DNA from: a virus
DNA: 21,417 bases
IMG/VR virus record: IMGVR_UViG_3300037993_000067
Location: 1-21,417 of that record
Strand: one strand, 5' to 3'
The position numbers and the translations under genes were made by a program. The notes beneath the pieces were generated by a model, which saw nothing but the letters and a program-made list of their open reading frames with translations, had not been told where the DNA came from and did not search any database. This document shows, piece by piece, positions 1 to 6,216 of this stretch; positions within the stretch are counted from its first letter, which is position 1; each line of letters opens with the position of its first letter.

Positions 1-320
1 TCAACGTGCCGAAGCTGGACCTGGTGGCGGCAGGGAGGAAGTTGATCGAGACGCACCGAGTGGGAGTTTGTCCGGGCATCGACTACGCGAAAGACTTTGA
101 ACAGCAGATGAAGTCGTTCCACGAGATTCTGAAAGAAAACAAGCATCTAACCTTCGAGGCCGCGACGGGAGACCATGACGACGCGGTGTGCGCTTTCCTC
201 ATGGCCGCGTGGTGGACGACCTACAGCCGACCGAAAGACCGGGAGCGAGAGCGAGAGCGACCGATCCATACTCGGAGAGCTGCCCCCGCTGACTGGAATC
301 CTCTGGATTACCTGAACTAG
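1..320 (+). CDS. Terminase large subunit, C-terminal fragment
   Basis: The reading frame is open to the left window edge (first full codon at 3), so this is the 3' end of a longer gene. The visible ~105 residues fit the end of the nuclease (RNase H-like) domain of a large terminase, the motor that cuts concatemeric phage DNA and pumps it into the procapsid. The main clue is a GDHDDAVCAFLMAAWW stretch (HDD codons at 174-182). A late HDD-type acidic motif followed by an alanine-rich helix is typical for the last metal-binding Asp of terminase nucleases. The position directly before the portal gene is the usual terminase-portal order. The tail is very basic and has an Arg-Glu repeat encoded by three GAGCGA copies. 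The ATPase domain lies outside the window. The GTG at 6 is an internal codon, not a start. Confidence 0.8.
   Translation, partial: NVPKLDLVAAGRKLIETHRVGVCPGIDYAKDFEQQMKSFHEILKENKHLTFEAATGDHDDAVCAFLMAAWWTTYSRPKDRERERERPIHTRRAAPADWNPLDYLN
243..260 (+). repeat. Three perfect GAGCGA tandem copies
   Basis: GAGCGA occurs three times in direct succession inside the terminase 3' end and encodes alternating Arg and Glu in the basic C-terminal tail. It may vary in copy number by slippage, because each unit adds exactly two codons and keeps the frame. Confidence 0.7.
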
Positions 321-331
321 TAGGAGGGTCT

Positions 332-2011
332 ATGATCTCCAGAGAGGCACTTGGCAAACTCTACGGCATGAAGGCCCGCATGAAGATGGAGCGATCGCGC
401 TTTGACATGCGCTGGCGCCAGATCGCGGCCTATATCAATCCATCAACGGCAGACTGGAATGATCTACCTCCGCAGTCCTCGAGTCACGTCCTCGAGGATC
501 TGTCCCAGGTACACGACACGACGGCGATCGAGGACTCAAACACGCTCGCGGATGGCGTGGAGGGGTACGCTTTCTCGCGCGAGGACCCGTGGTTCAAACT
601 CGAGTTTTTGGACGACGAGTTCAACCAGGCAAAGGATTCGAGCTCGTGGCTTAGGGACGTGGAAAAGCATTTGTACAAGCAGATCGCCCGGTCGAATTGG
701 TACGATGAGGCCCGCATCTACGTGAAGGGGGGAGCGGACTATGCGACCTCGGTCATGATTCGGAAGTCGGACTATCGAGAAGGGACACAGACCTATCTGA
801 AGCTCCACTTGAAGCGGTGCTACCTAGACTGGGACAAGAATTTCAACATTGACGTGCTCTTTTACGACTTCTACATGTCGAAGAGTCAGGCGATAGATGC
901 TTTTGGCGAAGAGAATATGCCCGACGAGATTCTCCAGGACACGGACGAGGAGAACGGCCGACAGTGGAAGTTCACGCAGTTCATCTTCCCGCCCGATCGG
1001 TATCCCTCGATCCAAGTCTCCTCGGCGCCGGGGATGACGTACTACTCGTGCGTAGCATCGCAGGACTACCACTCGACGCCGATCGAGGAAGGTTTTTTCG
1101 AGGTCAAGCCCTTCTTTGTGTGGCGGTGGAACCGCTCCGAGGCCGGGGAAATCTGGGGCGTGGACAGCCCTGGGATCATGATGCTTCCGAACGTGCTCCA
1201 GGCCAATTCGACGCGCAAGGACCTGTCGAGGGTTAGTCAGAAGATGGCGCGGCCCTCCATCGCGGCCAGCGAGTCACTCTACGCCCGCATAGACGAGACG
1301 CCGAACGGCAAGACGTGGCTCAGGCCAGGTGAGCAGGTGGTTAAGATCGACGACACGGGAAGCCCCGAGGGGCTCCAGTGGGATCTCGACGACCTTCGCA
1401 AGGCGATCCACAAAGCCTACCACACAGACTTTTTCCTCATGCTCACGCAGCTCGCGGAGCGCGACAAGACCGCGACGGAGGTCAACGGGCTCCAGGGCGA
1501 GAAAGCCGCGATGCTCTCCGCGTTCTTCGGTAGGATATCCAACGATTTCCTCGGCCCGTTCCTGGAGGACTTCTTCCAGTGCGAGCGCAAGGCCGGCCGG
1601 CTTCCTCCTCCTCCGAAGGGACTGCCCGCGAAGGAGATCAAGGTCAAGTACGTCTCCCCGCTCGCACAGCTCCAGCAGCGATTCCATAGCCTCAACGGGC
1701 TCAGGGAGGCCGCGGCTACGATCCTCCAGCTTGCCCCAGTCATTCCGAACATAGTGGACAACTGGGACTGGGACCAGTACACCGAAGAGGTCTCCACGGC
1801 CTACAACGTGGACGGCAAAGTCGCGAGGTCGGAGGCGGACATTGCGAAGATCAGGCAGGCACGCGCGAAGCAGCAACAGCAGGTCCAGCAGATGCAGATG
1901 CAGCAGGCTCAGGCCCAGACGGCCGCCGCGGCCGCGAGTGCCCACCAGGGCATGTCCACGGCTCCAGAGCCGGGTAGTCCCGCAGCTCAGGCGCAGAAGG
2001 TGAATCAGTGA
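332..2011 (+). CDS. Portal / head-to-tail connector protein
   Basis: 559 residues, starting at an ATG behind AGGAGG (322-327). It resembles the podovirus head-to-tail connecting (portal) family to which T7 gp8-type portals belong. This protein forms the dodecameric ring at one capsid vertex through which DNA is packaged and ejected. Supporting features are the N-terminal WRQIAAYINP segment, the DTTAIEDSNTLADGVEG stretch, an ERDKTATEVNG motif in the long-helix region, and YVSPLAQLQQR near the C-terminal clip/crown part. All are the kind of landmarks seen in this family, and the length is normal for it. The last ~55 residues are rich in Gln and Ala (about 1860-1960), probably a flexible or coiled tail. 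It sits directly after the terminase, as expected, and its stop overlaps the next start (GTGA at 2008). Confidence 0.88.
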   Translation: MISREALGKLYGMKARMKMERSRFDMRWRQIAAYINPSTADWNDLPPQSSSHVLEDLSQVHDTTAIEDSNTLADGVEGYAFSREDPWFKLEFLDDEFNQAKDSSSWLRDVEKHLYKQIARSNWYDEARIYVKGGADYATSVMIRKSDYREGTQTYLKLHLKRCYLDWDKNFNIDVLFYDFYMSKSQAIDAFGEENMPDEILQDTDEENGRQWKFTQFIFPPDRYPSIQVSSAPGMTYYSCVASQDYHSTPIEEGFFEVKPFFVWRWNRSEAGEIWGVDSPGIMMLPNVLQANSTRKDLSRVSQKMARPSIAASESLYARIDETPNGKTWLRPGEQVVKIDDTGSPEGLQWDLDDLRKAIHKAYHTDFFLMLTQLAERDKTATEVNGLQGEKAAMLSAFFGRISNDFLGPFLEDFFQCERKAGRLPPPPKGLPAKEIKVKYVSPLAQLQQRFHSLNGLREAAATILQLAPVIPNIVDNWDWDQYTEEVSTAYNVDGKVARSEADIAKIRQARAKQQQQVQQMQMQQAQAQTAAAAASAHQGMSTAPEPGSPAAQAQKVNQ

Positions 2012-2265
2012 CGAAGGAGGAGAAGGCCAAAAAGTTGGAGTCACGCCGACGCTGGCGGGCGGTTTTCTCCTCGCAGTACGGGGATACGATCCTCGGGGAC
2101 CTTTTGTATATGTGCGGGATCACTAACCCGAACCCGGCGCAGATTAACCCGGTGCTTGTGAGTTTCGGGAATAAGATCATCGACAACATCGGGGGCGGGA
2201 TAGACTGCAAGCATTTGATCGACAACGCGAACGATAAGGACGTGGCTGAGGAGGACGAATCATGA
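2008..2265 (+). CDS. Small Bbp19-like phage protein
   Basis: 85 residues, GTG start overlapping the portal stop (GTGA), with a GAAGG ribosome binding site just upstream, so it is probably translationally coupled to the portal. The pattern WRAVFSSQYGDTILGDLLYMCG near residues 16-37 recalls the small protein between portal and coat genes in BPP-1-like podoviruses (Bbp19), which has a similar WxxVFsxxxGxxVLxDL core. Its biochemical role is not established to my knowledge; location points to head assembly. It is acidic at the C-terminus (DVAEEDES), has no signal peptide or membrane segment, and ends in an ATGA overlap with the next gene. The family match is from memory of the motif only. Confidence 0.6.
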   Translation: MTKEEKAKKLESRRRWRAVFSSQYGDTILGDLLYMCGITNPNPAQINPVLVSFGNKIIDNIGGGIDCKHLIDNANDKDVAEEDES

Positions 2266-3206
2266 TAGGAGGCCCACGTATACGAATCTTTTACTCCCCT
2301 GACGGAGCTGCGGCGGGTGGCGACGGTGGGGCGGCTGCACCAAGCGCAGCGGACGCGCTCACAGCCCCGACTCAAGGCGCGGAGGGCGCTGCGGGGCAAG
2401 CTGACGGCGGCCAAGCTCAACAAGGCCAAACTCAAGGCGATAAGAGGATGGGGGTGGGTGGCGCGCCAGCCTCGCCCTCTGGGCAGTCCCGGATAAAATA
2501 CAGCTCGCAGGTGCAGGCTGACCTCCGCGAAACACTCGAGAAGGAGTTCGGCGATACTGATACCGTGAACGACCTGGTGAAGCGGGCGCTCGAGTACAAA
2601 AGCAAGCTCGGCCGGTCGCTTCTCATCCCGACGAAGGACTCACCGCCCGAGGAACGAAAGGCCTTCCTCGAAAAGATGGGGATACCTCCCGATGGGAAGT
2701 ACCAGTACAAGCTCGACAAGTTCAAAGATATCCCTGGCGTTGAGGAGTTTGCGGCCAAGTACATCGAGAGGGTTGCGAAGCCGGAACTCATGACACCGAA
2801 GCAGGCCCTCGAGGGGCTCGGCTTCTTCCTGGCCGACATCAAGGGCGGATTCGACCGCATGGCGGCGGAGCGAAAGCAGGCCGAAGAGCAGTTCGAGGGC
2901 AAGATCAGCGAGCTGGTCAACGGCGACAAAGCCAAGGCTCAAGAGATTATGAACCGCTACAAGGAGTTCATAACTCACCAGATAGGCGACCAGCCCGAGG
3001 GCAAAGAGATATACTCCGAGCTGAAACGGGCAGGGCTTTTGACTAACCCGAAGCTGGCGAAGGTGTTCGCGGCCTTGCACCAACGCACGTCGGACATGGC
3101 CTTCCACGCGGGGGCTCCGGACCGATCTAAACCCGAGCCTGAGAAGAAACCCGGCTCGATGGGGAATTACTCGTCCGCTTGGGTAGCGGCGCACGGAGGG
3201 AAATGA
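2262..3206 (+). CDS. Probable scaffolding / capsid assembly protein
   Basis: 314 residues, ATG overlapping the previous stop (ATGA) with GAGGAGG upstream. The first ~75 residues are low-complexity Gly/Ala/Gln. Next comes a charged, helical central part (about 85-280) and a short basic, Pro-rich end (EPEKKPGSMGNYSSAWVAAHGGK region). The segment GIPPDGKYQYKL (about residues 140-151) followed by long helices is a pattern I associate with phage scaffold-like proteins placed between portal and coat genes. A scaffold guides coat assembly and leaves the procapsid; the basic C-terminal end could contact coat protein, as in other phages (inference). No protease motif was seen. Position is the strongest argument; a minor head protein is the main alternative. 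Confidence 0.6.
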   Translation: MIGGPRIRIFYSPDGAAAGGDGGAAAPSAADALTAPTQGAEGAAGQADGGQAQQGQTQGDKRMGVGGAPASPSGQSRIKYSSQVQADLRETLEKEFGDTDTVNDLVKRALEYKSKLGRSLLIPTKDSPPEERKAFLEKMGIPPDGKYQYKLDKFKDIPGVEEFAAKYIERVAKPELMTPKQALEGLGFFLADIKGGFDRMAAERKQAEEQFEGKISELVNGDKAKAQEIMNRYKEFITHQIGDQPEGKEIYSELKRAGLLTNPKLAKVFAALHQRTSDMAFHAGAPDRSKPEPEKKPGSMGNYSSAWVAAHGGK

Positions 3207-3445
3207 TGGGCTTTTTCGATGATCTACAGGATGGGATAGACAAAGAGACCGCGCCGCAGGTCGGCGCACAGGTCGGCAAGCCCGTCCAGGATTCCGAGGC
3301 GATCAAGGTGGCCATCCCCGGCGAGGGCGTCGTGGTCCTCAAGCCGGAAGCGGAGCGGTCGGCTTTCAAGCCGGATTCGAAGTTCGTGGAGAAGTATGGT
3401 CCCAGGGGGACCATACATAAACAAAACGATAGGAGGACCTCATGA
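3206..3445 (+). CDS. Small protein of unknown function (79 aa)
   Basis: I chose the ATG at 3206 because GGAGGG at 3195-3200 leaves 5 bases of spacing. The ATG at 3203 is possible but too close, and the TTG at 3179 has no such site. The start overlaps the upstream stop. The product begins MGFFDDLQDGIDKE and is rich in Lys, Glu, Val and Pro, with no membrane segment or known motif visible. The C-terminal codons are folded into a perfect 10-bp inverted repeat (3394-3416), and the stop overlaps the next start (ATGA). Because it lies between scaffold and coat genes it may be a minor head or assembly factor. I do not recognise the family. Confidence 0.65.
   Translation: MGFFDDLQDGIDKETAPQVGAQVGKPVQDSEAIKVAIPGEGVVVLKPEAERSAFKPDSKFVEKYGPRGTIHKQNDRRTS
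3394..3416 (+). promoter_or_regulatory. Perfect 10-bp hairpin before gene at 3442
   Basis: GTATGGTCCC (3394-3403), loop AGG, then GGGACCATAC (3407-3416): a perfect inverted repeat inside the last codons of the 79-residue gene, 25 bases before the ATG at 3442 and 14 bases before its AGGAGG. No T-run follows, so it is not an intrinsic terminator. An mRNA stabiliser, processing site or control of coupled translation would fit; the function is inferred. Confidence 0.6.
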
Positions 3446-3849
3446 ACCAGGTAGAAACGGATTTCTTGGCACTCGTCAAGGATCTCCACACCACAATCAA
3501 GAAGATCGAGAAGCATGTCGAGACAAATGCGCTCGCTGTCGGCCATGGCTTCCTTTTCGCCGTCAAGGCGGTGAAAACCTTCGCGGCCGACAAGCTCGTC
3601 GCGGCCGGGATCGACATCGACGCTCAGGCGGTCGATGCGGCTATCCCCGCGAGCATTGCGGGAGCGGTGGGGGCCATCACCCCATATCTGTCGACGGAAG
3701 GGCTGGATTTCCTCTCCGAGGCCGACAGCATGTGGAAGGGCGGGGCGAACCCGTTCAAGGTCGAGAAGGTCGCGGGCGGCTTCGTCCCACCCGTGGACGC
3801 TCCGGTCGTCATTCTCGACAGCAAGGCCCCTGACCCGCCTGCGCAGTAG
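3442..3849 (+). CDS. Unknown 135-aa protein upstream of coat gene
   Basis: ATG at 3442 with AGGAGG at 3431-3436 (5-base spacing) and a 4-base overlap with the preceding gene. The N-terminal half is a helical, Lys-rich region (about residues 8-50, with HTTIKKIEKHVETNA and AVKAVKTFAADKL). It is followed by an Ala-rich amphipathic stretch (about 62-80, AAIPASIAGAVGAITPYL) and a Pro-rich end. No transmembrane segment is certain, although the Ala/Gly stretch is mildly hydrophobic. I do not recognise a family. Context between scaffold and coat gene suggests a head-assembly or minor virion role. The gene is followed by a 210-base non-coding gap, the longest in the window. Confidence 0.7.
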   Translation: MNQVETDFLALVKDLHTTIKKIEKHVETNALAVGHGFLFAVKAVKTFAADKLVAAGIDIDAQAVDAAIPASIAGAVGAITPYLSTEGLDFLSEADSMWKGGANPFKVEKVAGGFVPPVDAPVVILDSKAPDPPAQ

Positions 3850-3873
3850 AGAATTCTCCGGAAGTGGTATGCG

Positions 3874-3906
3874 GCCCCTTGGCTTGACATTCTCGAGCCG
3901 AGGGGC
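3874..3906 (+). terminator. 11-bp hairpin, possible weak terminator
   Basis: Left arm GCCCCTTGGCT (3874-3884), 11-base loop, right arm AGCCGAGGGGC (3896-3906): 11 pairs including one G-U. It is followed by TATTTATTGATT, an imperfect T-rich tract. It could partially terminate transcription after the gene ending at 3849. Because a -35-like TTGACA sits at the left arm's edge, the element may combine attenuation and re-initiation. Confidence 0.4.
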
Positions 3907-3912
3907 TATTTA
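3884..3912 (+). promoter_or_regulatory. Sigma70-like promoter candidate for coat gene
   Basis: TTGACA (3884-3889, a perfect -35 consensus), 17-base spacer, then TATTTA (3907-3912), which keeps TAT of the -10 consensus. Transcription would start near 3920 and give a ~140-base leader for the coat gene. The -10 is weak, so support is moderate to low; it may instead match a phage or host variant sigma factor. Confidence 0.4.
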
Positions 3913-3921
3913 TTGATTGAC

Positions 3922-3936
3922 GGGTCAGTTTGACCC
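3922..3936 (+). promoter_or_regulatory. GGGTCA-GTT-TGACCC inverted repeat
   Basis: A perfect 6-bp inverted repeat with a 3-base loop, followed by TCTTC. It lies where transcription from the candidate promoter would begin, so it could be a 5' mRNA hairpin that stabilises the coat transcript, or an operator. Purely inferred from position and symmetry. Confidence 0.35.
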
Positions 3937-4059
3937 TCTTCGCGCGGTTCCCAGAATCGCCCAGGTGAGATAGCTGGCTAACTGTAGCAAGGATGCCGGC
4001 TCGCTCCGAAGGATACAGGACGGACAGGTCGCACACACGATCCTAGTTCGAGGTGTATC

Positions 4060-5037
4060 ATGAGCACTCTCACCGCTTATACACGCCTTACCCTCACGGA
4101 AGCCAACAAGCGGGCCGGTTTCACCGACATGGCGGCGATACTCGGCGAGCGCAAGCAGATGAACGACTTCCTTGACGAAGTGCCGTGGCTCCCCGCCACG
4201 CATGGCAACTTCAACAAGGCTTTTCAGGCTTCCCGTCTCGGCAAGGGCGGTTTCTCCTATGTGAACGGGCCTGTCCCGATCATCTCTTCCACCGGCCAGA
4301 TCGTGACCGAGCCCGTCAAGATGTACGAGGGCGACAGTCCGATCGACGACAGAATTCTCGACAGCGCCATCGATCCCTACGCCGCACGCGATGCAGAGGA
4401 TGCGATGAACATGGAAGGTCTCCTGCAGGACTGGACCTCCCAGCTCGTCTATGCCAATCAGGGCACCACGGGCGCGGACGCTTTCCAGGGTCTCTGGGCG
4501 CGTCGAGCCTCCTCGGGCACCAGGACGTGCATCAGCGCCGGCGGCTCGGGCGGCAACTACTCCTCGATTCTAGTATGCGAGTTCGGCCCCGCGGCCTTCT
4601 ATCTCGCGTATCCCGAGAACACCGGGGCTCCCCCCGGAATCTCCAACATGGACCGCGGCCTCGTCAACATCGCCGCGCCCACGGGCTCCGGCAACTACTG
4701 GGCGTGGATCAGGCACTACGAGATATGGGCAGCGATCATCCTCCGGGACAACCGCGCCATGATCCGCATCGCCAACATCAACAACACGTTCGGCGGGACT
4801 GGTGCCTTCGCCACCCCGGTGATCTCCAAGGCCAAGAACTACCTGCCACGGATGGGCCGCAACGCGGTCGCCTTCTGCGGCCGTACCATCCACGCCCAGA
4901 TGGACGACCTGGCGGTCAACAAGGCCAACAACTTCATGAGCGTCCAGGAGTTCGAGGGCTTCGGCCCCATCACGTGCATGAGCGGGATCCCCGTCCGCAT
5001 CATGGAAGTCCTGATCGAAACCGAATCGAACGTGTAA
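4060..5037 (+). CDS. Major capsid protein (BPP-1/epsilon15 type)
   Basis: 325 residues, ATG with GAGGTG at 4050-4055. It resembles the major capsid proteins of BPP-1 (Bbp17) and epsilon15 (gp7), HK97-like-fold shells of about this length. Recognisable landmarks are an N-terminal helix with EANKRAGF, LDEVPWLPATHGN leading into the E-loop/N-arm region, LDSAIDPYAARDAEDAMNMEG, a Gly-rich SAGGSGGNYSSILVCEFGP segment, then MDRG with YWAWIRHYEIWAAIILRDNR and AMIRIANINN. The 'RxHYxWxxxLxxRDxRxxxRIANI' type stretch is the most diagnostic part as I remember the family. It forms the icosahedral shell. It has its own leader and promoter candidate and is followed after 15 bases by the cement gene, the same coat-then-cement order as in BPP-1. 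Confidence 0.82.
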   Translation: MSTLTAYTRLTLTEANKRAGFTDMAAILGERKQMNDFLDEVPWLPATHGNFNKAFQASRLGKGGFSYVNGPVPIISSTGQIVTEPVKMYEGDSPIDDRILDSAIDPYAARDAEDAMNMEGLLQDWTSQLVYANQGTTGADAFQGLWARRASSGTRTCISAGGSGGNYSSILVCEFGPAAFYLAYPENTGAPPGISNMDRGLVNIAAPTGSGNYWAWIRHYEIWAAIILRDNRAMIRIANINNTFGGTGAFATPVISKAKNYLPRMGRNAVAFCGRTIHAQMDDLAVNKANNFMSVQEFEGFGPITCMSGIPVRIMEVLIETESNV

Positions 5038-5052
5038 GGAAGGAGGCACAAA

Positions 5053-5526
5053 ATGCGCGACGGACTATTCTTCTTCGAGGCGGCGGCCACCTCCATTCCG
5101 AACACGGCCAGCACGTACACGGACCTCGCGAACGTCATCGACCTGGGGACCATCGACACGGGCTCCAGGTTCACGGTGCAACATCTCGCGGAAGGTGCGG
5201 GACAGCAGGCGTATGTTTGCTTCATGGTCGGCGCGACCTGGAGCACGGGCACGGACGGATTCACGCCGTACCTGAAGACTAACGCCTCGGCCTCCATCAC
5301 GGCCGGTCAAGCGACCATCTTCGCTATGGGCGGCTCGGGCGCGCTCTCGGCGGCGGTTCCGGCAATCCAGAACCCCGTAGCGGGCACGATCTACAAGCTC
5401 CCGATACCCGAAGGGATGCTCCTGCGGTATATCTCGGCGGGCGTTTTCGTTCCTGTCGCGAACACGGGCGGCCCGTACACTAACATGTACTGCTGGCTCG
5501 AGACCGGCGCGAACTCGATTCTCTAG
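5053..5526 (+). CDS. Capsid cement / decoration protein (Bbp16-like)
   Basis: 157 residues, ATG with AGGAGG at 5041-5046 (6-base spacing). The sequence is beta-rich and short of charge: a FEAAATSIPNTASTYTDLAN start, then VIDLGTIDTGSRF, FMVGATWSTGTDGF, and a late LPIPEGMLLRYISAGVF. A start with 'ats..st.vIDLG' followed by a small jelly-roll matches my memory of BPP-1 Bbp16, the cement protein that clamps neighbouring coat subunits (epsilon15 gp10 has the same role). Placement right after the coat gene and right before an intrinsic terminator supports a high-copy capsid protein made together with the coat. The exact fold is inferred. Confidence 0.65.
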   Translation: MRDGLFFFEAAATSIPNTASTYTDLANVIDLGTIDTGSRFTVQHLAEGAGQQAYVCFMVGATWSTGTDGFTPYLKTNASASITAGQATIFAMGGSGALSAAVPAIQNPVAGTIYKLPIPEGMLLRYISAGVFVPVANTGGPYTNMYCWLETGANSIL

Positions 5527-5531
5527 CGGAT

Positions 5532-5560
5532 AGGGGCGGCTCCCACGACCGCCCCTTTTT
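5532..5560 (+). terminator. Intrinsic terminator after capsid/cement genes
   Basis: GGGGCGG (5533-5539), 9-base loop, CCGCCCC (5549-5555), then TTTTT (5556-5560). An extra A-T pair (5532/5556) makes an 8-bp, very GC-rich stem. It begins 6 bases after the cement stop codon and is a textbook rho-independent terminator. The ribosome binding site of the next small gene follows immediately, so downstream genes need read-through or their own promoter. Confidence 0.88.
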
Positions 5561-5569
5561 GGAGGGACT

Positions 5570-5719
5570 ATGTACCTTTGTATCCAAGACTGTTACGACA
5601 GCGCACAGCAGATTTACTATTCCAGGATGAATGTCTATCAACTCACTGACGCCCTCGTAGCGATCTACACGGCGACAGGATGGATCGGGGGTGATAACCC
5701 TCTCTTCGTTCCTGCCTAA
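5570..5719 (+). CDS. 49-aa protein, short paralogue of next gene
   Basis: ATG at 5570 preceded by GGAGGG (5561-5566, 3-base spacing to the ATG; GGAGG leaves 4); TAA at 5717-5719. The product starts MYLCIQDCYDSAQQIYY and ends GWIGGDNPLFVPA. The beginning and end match the N-terminal part of the next protein (CIQRCFDS, GWIGG, PNFVP), so the two genes look like a tandem duplication with the longer copy carrying an extra C-terminal domain. No function is known to me. The pattern 'C-x-D-S ... Y ... GWIGG' resembles small phage proteins found near capsid genes. Too short for many gene callers, but the ribosome site, homology and clean ends support it. Confidence 0.75.
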   Translation: MYLCIQDCYDSAQQIYYSRMNVYQLTDALVAIYTATGWIGGDNPLFVPA

Positions 5720-5734
5720 CGAAAGGAGACCCAT

Positions 5735-6196
5735 ATGAAACTCGATTGTATTCAGAGATGCTTCGATTCCAAGAAGGCCCTCCTCTACGAGGAGGGCGTC
5801 TATACCGTCGTCAAATCCGTGCAGAGAGGCATGATGGCAACCGAGTTCCTTATCGACGAGGCGACGGTCGATCGGTTCAAGGGTTACGGCTGGATCGGCG
5901 GCGAGAAAAACACAAAGGGCGAAGAGTCCGATGATCCGAACTTCGTCCCGCACGCCGAAGAGCAGCGCAACTTCGTCGACATGTCCCGCGGCGAGCTGAA
6001 ACGAGTCGCCGAGGTGATAGGCTTCGAGATCGACGGGGCGATGCCTCGAGACCAGATTCTAGCGATGGTTCTCGAGTCTCAGGGCATGGATTCCGAAGAG
6101 GCGGTCAGGACGGTCCTGGTACGCCCGGCTTCGATAACCGAGGCGCCCAAGGCTCCGAAGAGAGTCGCGCCCAAGGCTCCGAAGCTCGTGAAGTAG
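5735..6196 (+). CDS. 153-aa protein with possible HeH/SAP-like segment
   Basis: ATG with AAGGAG at 5723-5728. Residues 1-~72 share the CIQxCxDS ... GWIGG ... PxFVP pattern with the 49-residue protein upstream. Residues ~84-118 (MSRGELKRVAEVIGFEIDG and RDQILAMVLESQG) look like a short helix-extended-helix of the SAP/HeH/Rho-N kind, which often binds nucleic acid. The C-terminus has two copies of APKAPK from an 18-bp DNA repeat and is strongly basic. A small head-associated or DNA-contacting protein between the capsid and tail genes would fit. The domain guess rests on pattern only. A 9-bp hairpin (5777-5797) lies early in the coding region. Confidence 0.7.
   Translation: MKLDCIQRCFDSKKALLYEEGVYTVVKSVQRGMMATEFLIDEATVDRFKGYGWIGGEKNTKGEESDDPNFVPHAEEQRNFVDMSRGELKRVAEVIGFEIDGAMPRDQILAMVLESQGMDSEEAVRTVLVRPASITEAPKAPKRVAPKAPKLVK
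5777..5797 (+). promoter_or_regulatory. Perfect 9-bp hairpin inside gene at 5735
   Basis: GCCCTCCTC (5777-5785), loop TAC, GAGGAGGGC (5789-5797). The right arm contains GAGGAGGG, an internal ribosome-site-like sequence that the left arm would hide in mRNA. It may be chance in GC-rich DNA, but a perfect stem this long 42 bases into a gene is notable. Confidence 0.45.
6143..6184 (+). repeat. 18-bp direct repeat, 24-bp period
   Basis: GCGCCCAAGGCTCCGAAG occurs at 6143-6160 and again at 6167-6184, with 6 bases between. It encodes the repeated Ala-Pro-Lys-Ala-Pro-Lys motif of the basic C-terminus. Identity at DNA level suggests a recent in-frame duplication. Confidence 0.85.
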
Positions 6197-6216
6197 TGAA
6201 TTAGGGGAGGTTCAGG

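Larger units (their letters stand above)
3850..4059 (+). promoter_or_regulatory. Non-coding leader of the coat gene
   Basis: This 210-base gap has no convincing gene on either strand. It contains a TTGACA / TATTTA promoter-like pair, an 11-bp hairpin overlapping it, and a 6-bp hairpin (GGGTCA-GTT-TGACCC). About 120 bases with no obvious structure follow, up to the GAGGTG ribosome binding site (4050-4055) of the coat gene. A separate leader makes sense for the most heavily expressed virion gene. A 15-codon ATG frame at 3869-3916 lies inside the hairpin and has only a weak ribosome site. Confidence 0.55.

Noticed and set aside
1274-2044. 256-codon - strand frame over the portal gene
   Set aside because: Leu/Arg-rich shadow of the portal C-terminal region, no ribosome site or motif seen.
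3869-3916. 15-codon leader-peptide-like ATG frame
   Set aside because: Very short, weak ribosome site, no run of a regulatory amino acid; its bases are better explained by the hairpin.
4185-5282. 365-codon + strand frame overlapping the coat gene
   Set aside because: Arg/His/Gly-rich shadow translation with no domain pattern; the coat frame is recognisable and has the ribosome site.
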